A DNA stretch of 59,177 nt from Streptomyces sp. SM10 (lineage in GTDB: Bacteria; Actinomycetota; Actinomycetes; Streptomycetales; Streptomycetaceae): positions 1-59,177 of the forward strand of contig NZ_NEUF01000103.1 in assembly GCF_002910915.1 (NCBI RefSeq). The letters run 5' to 3'. Shown here piece after piece: positions 56,576 to 59,177 of this stretch (the first letter of the stretch is position 1; every line of letters begins with the position of its first letter). Below the pieces are notes generated by a model. The model did no database searches. It saw nothing but the letters and a program-made list of their open reading frames with translations, and was not told the origin of the DNA. The translations under genes were made by a program, and so were the position numbers.

Positions 56576-58267
56576 ATGACGTCCACGGTGCCCAACGCCG
56601 TCCAGCACACCGACGCGCAGCCGCCGATCACCATGTTCGGGCCGGACTTCCCCTACGCCTACGACGACTTCCTGGCCCACCCGGCGGGCATCGGGCAGAT
56701 ACCGGCCACCGAGCACGGCACCGAGGTCGCCGTCATCGGGGGAGGCCTCTCCGGCATCGTCGCCGCGTACGAGCTCATGAAGATGGGCCTGAAGCCCGTC
56801 GTCTACGAGGCCGACCGGATCGGCGGGCGGCTGCGCACCGTGGGCTTCGACGGCTGCGACCCCTCGCTGACCGCCGAGATGGGCGCCATGCGCTTCCCGC
56901 CGTCGTCCACGGCGCTCCAGCACTACATCGACCTGGTGGGCCTGGAGACCAAGGAGTTCCCCAACCCCCTCTCCCCGGCCACTCCGTCGACCGTCGTGGA
57001 CCTCAAGGGGGAGTCCCACTACGCGCGGACCATCGAGGACCTGCCGCAGGTGTACCGCGAGGTGATGGACGCCTGGAACACCTGCCTGGAGGAGGGGGCC
57101 GACTTCTCCGACATGAACCGCGCGATGCGCGAGCGCGATGTGCCGCGCATCAGGGAGATCTGGGCGAAGCTCGTGGAGAAGCTCGACGACCAGACCTTCT
57201 ACGGCTTCCTCTGCGGCTCGGAGGCCTTCGCCTCCTTCCGCCACCGGGAGATCTTCGGGCAGGTCGGCTTCGGCACCGGCGGCTGGGACACCGACTTCCC
57301 CAACTCGATCCTGGAGATCCTCCGCGTCGTCTACACCGAGGCCGACGACCACCACCGGGGGATCGTCGGCGGCAGCCAGCAGCTGCCGCTGCGCCTGTGG
57401 GACCGCGAGCCGCAGAAGATCGTCCACTGGCCGCTCGGCACCTCGCTGTCCTCCCTGCACGGAGGGGAACCGCGCCCCGCCGTGACCAGGCTCGACCGCA
57501 CCGCCGGAAACCGGATCACGGTCACCGACGCCACCGGCGACATCCGCACCTTCCGGGCCGCGGTCTTCACCGGCCAGTCCTGGCTGCTGCTCTCCAAGAT
57601 CGCCTGCGACGACGCGCTCTTCCCCATCGACCACTGGACGGCGATGGAGCGCACCCACTACATGGAGTCGTCCAAGCTCTTCGTCCCCGTCGACCGGCCG
57701 TTCTGGCTGGACGAGGACGCGAAGACCGGCCGGGACACGATGTCCATGACCCTCACGGACCGGATGACCCGGGGGACGTACCTCCTCGACGACGGACCCG
57801 ACAAGCCGGCCGTCATCTGCCTTTCGTACACCTGGTGCGACGACAGCCTGAAGTGGCTGCCGCTCTCCCCGAACGAGCGCATGGACGTCATGCTCAAGTC
57901 CCTCGGAGAGATCTACCCGGGTGTCGACATCCGGGGCCACGTCATCGGCAATCCGGTCACCGTCTCCTGGGAGAACGAGCCGTACTTCATGGGCGCGTTC
58001 AAGGCCAACCTGCCCGGCCACTACCGCTACCAGCGACGCCTGTTCACCCACTTCATGCAGGACCGGCTGCCCGCCGACAAGCGCGGACTCTTCCTCGCGG
58101 GCGACGACATCTCCTGGACGGCCGGTTGGGCCGAGGGCGCCGTGCAGACCGCGCTCAACGCCGTATGGGGTGTGATGGCCCAGTTCGGCGGCGCCACCGA
58201 CCCGGCGAACCCCGGCCCGGGCGACGTCTTCGACGCGATAGCCCCGGTGGAGCTCCCGGAGGGCTGA
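56576..58267 (+). CDS. davB: L-lysine 2-monooxygenase DavB (FAD amine-oxidase family)
   Basis: DavB oxidatively decarboxylates L-lysine to 5-aminovaleramide. The 563 residues include ITMFGPDFPYAYDDFLAHPAG and the dinucleotide fold EVAVIGGGLSGIVAAYELMK. They also include VVYEADRIGGRLRT, FGTGGWDTDFPNSILEI and the C-terminal FAD segment GLFLAGDDISWTAGWAEGAVQTALNAVWG. These match Pseudomonas DavB, as I remember it, nearly throughout, with the same length and the same NPGPGDVF tail. Tryptophan 2-monooxygenase (IaaM type) is the related alternative but fits less well. AAGGAG precedes the ATG. The gene ends at a convergent hairpin. Confidence 0.85.
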   Translation: MTSTVPNAVQHTDAQPPITMFGPDFPYAYDDFLAHPAGIGQIPATEHGTEVAVIGGGLSGIVAAYELMKMGLKPVVYEADRIGGRLRTVGFDGCDPSLTAEMGAMRFPPSSTALQHYIDLVGLETKEFPNPLSPATPSTVVDLKGESHYARTIEDLPQVYREVMDAWNTCLEEGADFSDMNRAMRERDVPRIREIWAKLVEKLDDQTFYGFLCGSEAFASFRHREIFGQVGFGTGGWDTDFPNSILEILRVVYTEADDHHRGIVGGSQQLPLRLWDREPQKIVHWPLGTSLSSLHGGEPRPAVTRLDRTAGNRITVTDATGDIRTFRAAVFTGQSWLLLSKIACDDALFPIDHWTAMERTHYMESSKLFVPVDRPFWLDEDAKTGRDTMSMTLTDRMTRGTYLLDDGPDKPAVICLSYTWCDDSLKWLPLSPNERMDVMLKSLGEIYPGVDIRGHVIGNPVTVSWENEPYFMGAFKANLPGHYRYQRRLFTHFMQDRLPADKRGLFLAGDDISWTAGWAEGAVQTALNAVWGVMAQFGGATDPANPGPGDVFDAIAPVELPEG

Positions 58268-58275
58268 GGCGGCGG

Positions 58276-58302
58276 CCGGGGGCGAGGGACGCGAGCCCCC
58301 GG
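58276..58302. terminator. Hairpin between davB and the DUF5995 gene
   Basis: Eight-base perfect GC arms (58276-58283 and 58295-58302) with an 11-base loop lie between the convergent stops. Confidence 0.55.
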
Positions 58303-58318
58303 AAGAGGGAGGAGCGTC

Positions 58319-59029
58319 TCAGCGGAAGGGGGTGAGCAGGAAACGCCCCACCAGGCCGGCCCCGGCATCCATCCGGGTCCTGAACTCCTCGGCCAGGGGC
58401 GGCACCCCTCGCAGCCGCCACAGCATCCGGGCCGCCGACCATGATGCCTCGCGCGCTCTCTCCAGGCTCCAGGCCCCCGCGAGATGGGTGAGCGGATCGG
58501 CGACCTCCAGCAGATCGGGACCCGGCATCAGATCTTCGCGGATCTGCTCCTCCAACAGGACGAGGAGATCGCCCACCCGGTCGAACTCCTCCTCCAGGTC
58601 CACCGGAGCGCAGCCGAGCGTACGGCAGGTGTCCACGACGGCCAGCGCGAGATCGTGCCCGATGTGCGCGTTGATACCGGCCAGTGCGAACTGCACTGGG
58701 CGTACGCCCGGATGGCGCCGGAACTGGAACAGGGGGCGCCAGCAGGCGGGCGGACAGCCGCCCGAACCGGCCGTGTCCACTGCGGCCAGATAGCGCTCGG
58801 CGAACCGTACGTCCAGTGTGGACACGGCCTCCCGGTCCGGGAAGACGCCGTCCGTCAGGTGCCGGCCGAGGGTCTCCGTGACCGTCAGATAGACCTGGTT
58901 GAAGACCGCCACGCCGTCCCCGGGCGGCCAGTCGGAGCGGAGCGCACGCATCCGCTCGATCACCGCGCCGACGTCGGACACCGTGCCGGCCGCGCCGGCC
59001 GGACTTGCGAACTGCTCGATCCGGTCCAT
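58319..59029 (-). CDS. DUF5995-type protein
   Basis: This is a 236-residue helical protein of unknown function. Conserved-looking stretches are WPPGDGVAVFNQVYLTVTETLGRHL, LDVRFAERYLAAVDTAG, CWRPLFQFRRHPGVRPVQFALAGINAHIGHDLALAVVDTC and a late DPLTHLAGAWSLERAREASW. I recall this as DUF5995, common in actinobacteria. Several His, Asp and Asn residues in AGINAHIGHDL could be an active or metal site, which is inference only. ATG 59029 gives the usual MDRIEQF start; a GTG at 59101 is in frame but lacks a ribosome-binding site. Confidence 0.75.
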   Translation of the reverse strand: MDRIEQFASPAGAAGTVSDVGAVIERMRALRSDWPPGDGVAVFNQVYLTVTETLGRHLTDGVFPDREAVSTLDVRFAERYLAAVDTAGSGGCPPACWRPLFQFRRHPGVRPVQFALAGINAHIGHDLALAVVDTCRTLGCAPVDLEEEFDRVGDLLVLLEEQIREDLMPGPDLLEVADPLTHLAGAWSLERAREASWSAARMLWRLRGVPPLAEEFRTRMDAGAGLVGRFLLTPFR

Positions 59030-59177
59030 GCGGGCAGCGTCCCAGCCATAGGCTCGCCACGGCGCCGACGGGCCGGAGACTTCATCGGAACGGACGAACA
59101 CCGGGCGCCGGGGGAGGGGACGAGAGGTGCCGGGCGTACGTGTGGGAGGCAGGACCGAGGCGAGGCGCCGGAGGCGC
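59030..59177. other. Window end, no gene assigned
   Basis: The last 148 bases hold the upstream region of the DUF5995 gene. I see no start codon with a ribosome-binding site for a rightward gene before the window ends. Confidence 0.4.

Overview
The window is one contiguous stretch of Streptomyces chromosome. The evidence is very high GC with strong G/C third-position bias, many GTG and some TTG starts, GTGA and ATGA stop/start overlaps, and diagnostic Streptomyces genes (bldD, sihF, the DUF948/DUF6167 pair before alaS, an actinobacterial PriA lacking helicase motifs). From memory, the gene order relA to rpe matches the conserved S. coelicolor core block, read here in one direction. No tRNA, rRNA, CRISPR array, insertion sequence or phage gene is visible.

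Layout. 1-10 kb: the 3' part of relA, a small ALF-repeat protein, a DUF349 protein, a membrane-anchored cyclophilin, a metallo-beta-lactamase-fold hydrolase, hisS, a VKOR-family membrane protein and rarA. 9.5-13.3 kb: a DUF2470 (HugZ-like) protein behind a near-consensus iron box, divergent from rpsD, then a STAND-type ATPase. 13.4-24.3 kb: the DUF948/DUF6167 pair, alaS-ruvX-mltG and the shikimate genes aroE, aroC, aroK fused in frame to aroB, and aroQ. A small secreted protein with an AT-rich promoter interrupts the run between aroE and aroC. 24.3-28.1 kb: a P-loop protein, an M24 peptidase-like protein with altered metal ligands, efp, nusB and, convergently, bldD. 28.2-38.3 kb: the pyrimidine operon pyrR-pyrB-pyrC-membrane protein-carA-carB-pyrD-pyrF, headed by an RNA element that matches the PyrR-binding consensus and overlaps the pyrR ribosome-binding site. 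38.4-49.2 kb: sihF, gmk, rpoZ, coaBC, metK, priA, an HTH protein, fmt, rsmB, rpe.

49.2-59.2 kb is more accessory: a SorC-type sugar-responsive regulator, a stand-alone class I terpene synthase, a GuaB1-type GMP reductase, and a one-direction set of aldehyde dehydrogenase, Lrp/AsnC regulator, DavA and DavB that looks like a lysine (delta-aminovalerate) catabolic module. A DUF5995 gene closes the window.

The genes cover the stringent response, tRNA charging, aromatic and pyrimidine biosynthesis, and purine and SAM supply, beside two global developmental or nucleoid regulators (BldD, sIHF). The most informative non-coding signals are the PyrR site, the iron box between the DUF2470 gene and rpsD, the palindrome upstream of bldD, and a MarR-type inverted repeat in front of the aldehyde dehydrogenase gene. 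Start codons were chosen from Shine-Dalgarno (SD) spacing, overlap with upstream stops and recalled family N-termini; all family assignments rest on motifs read by eye.
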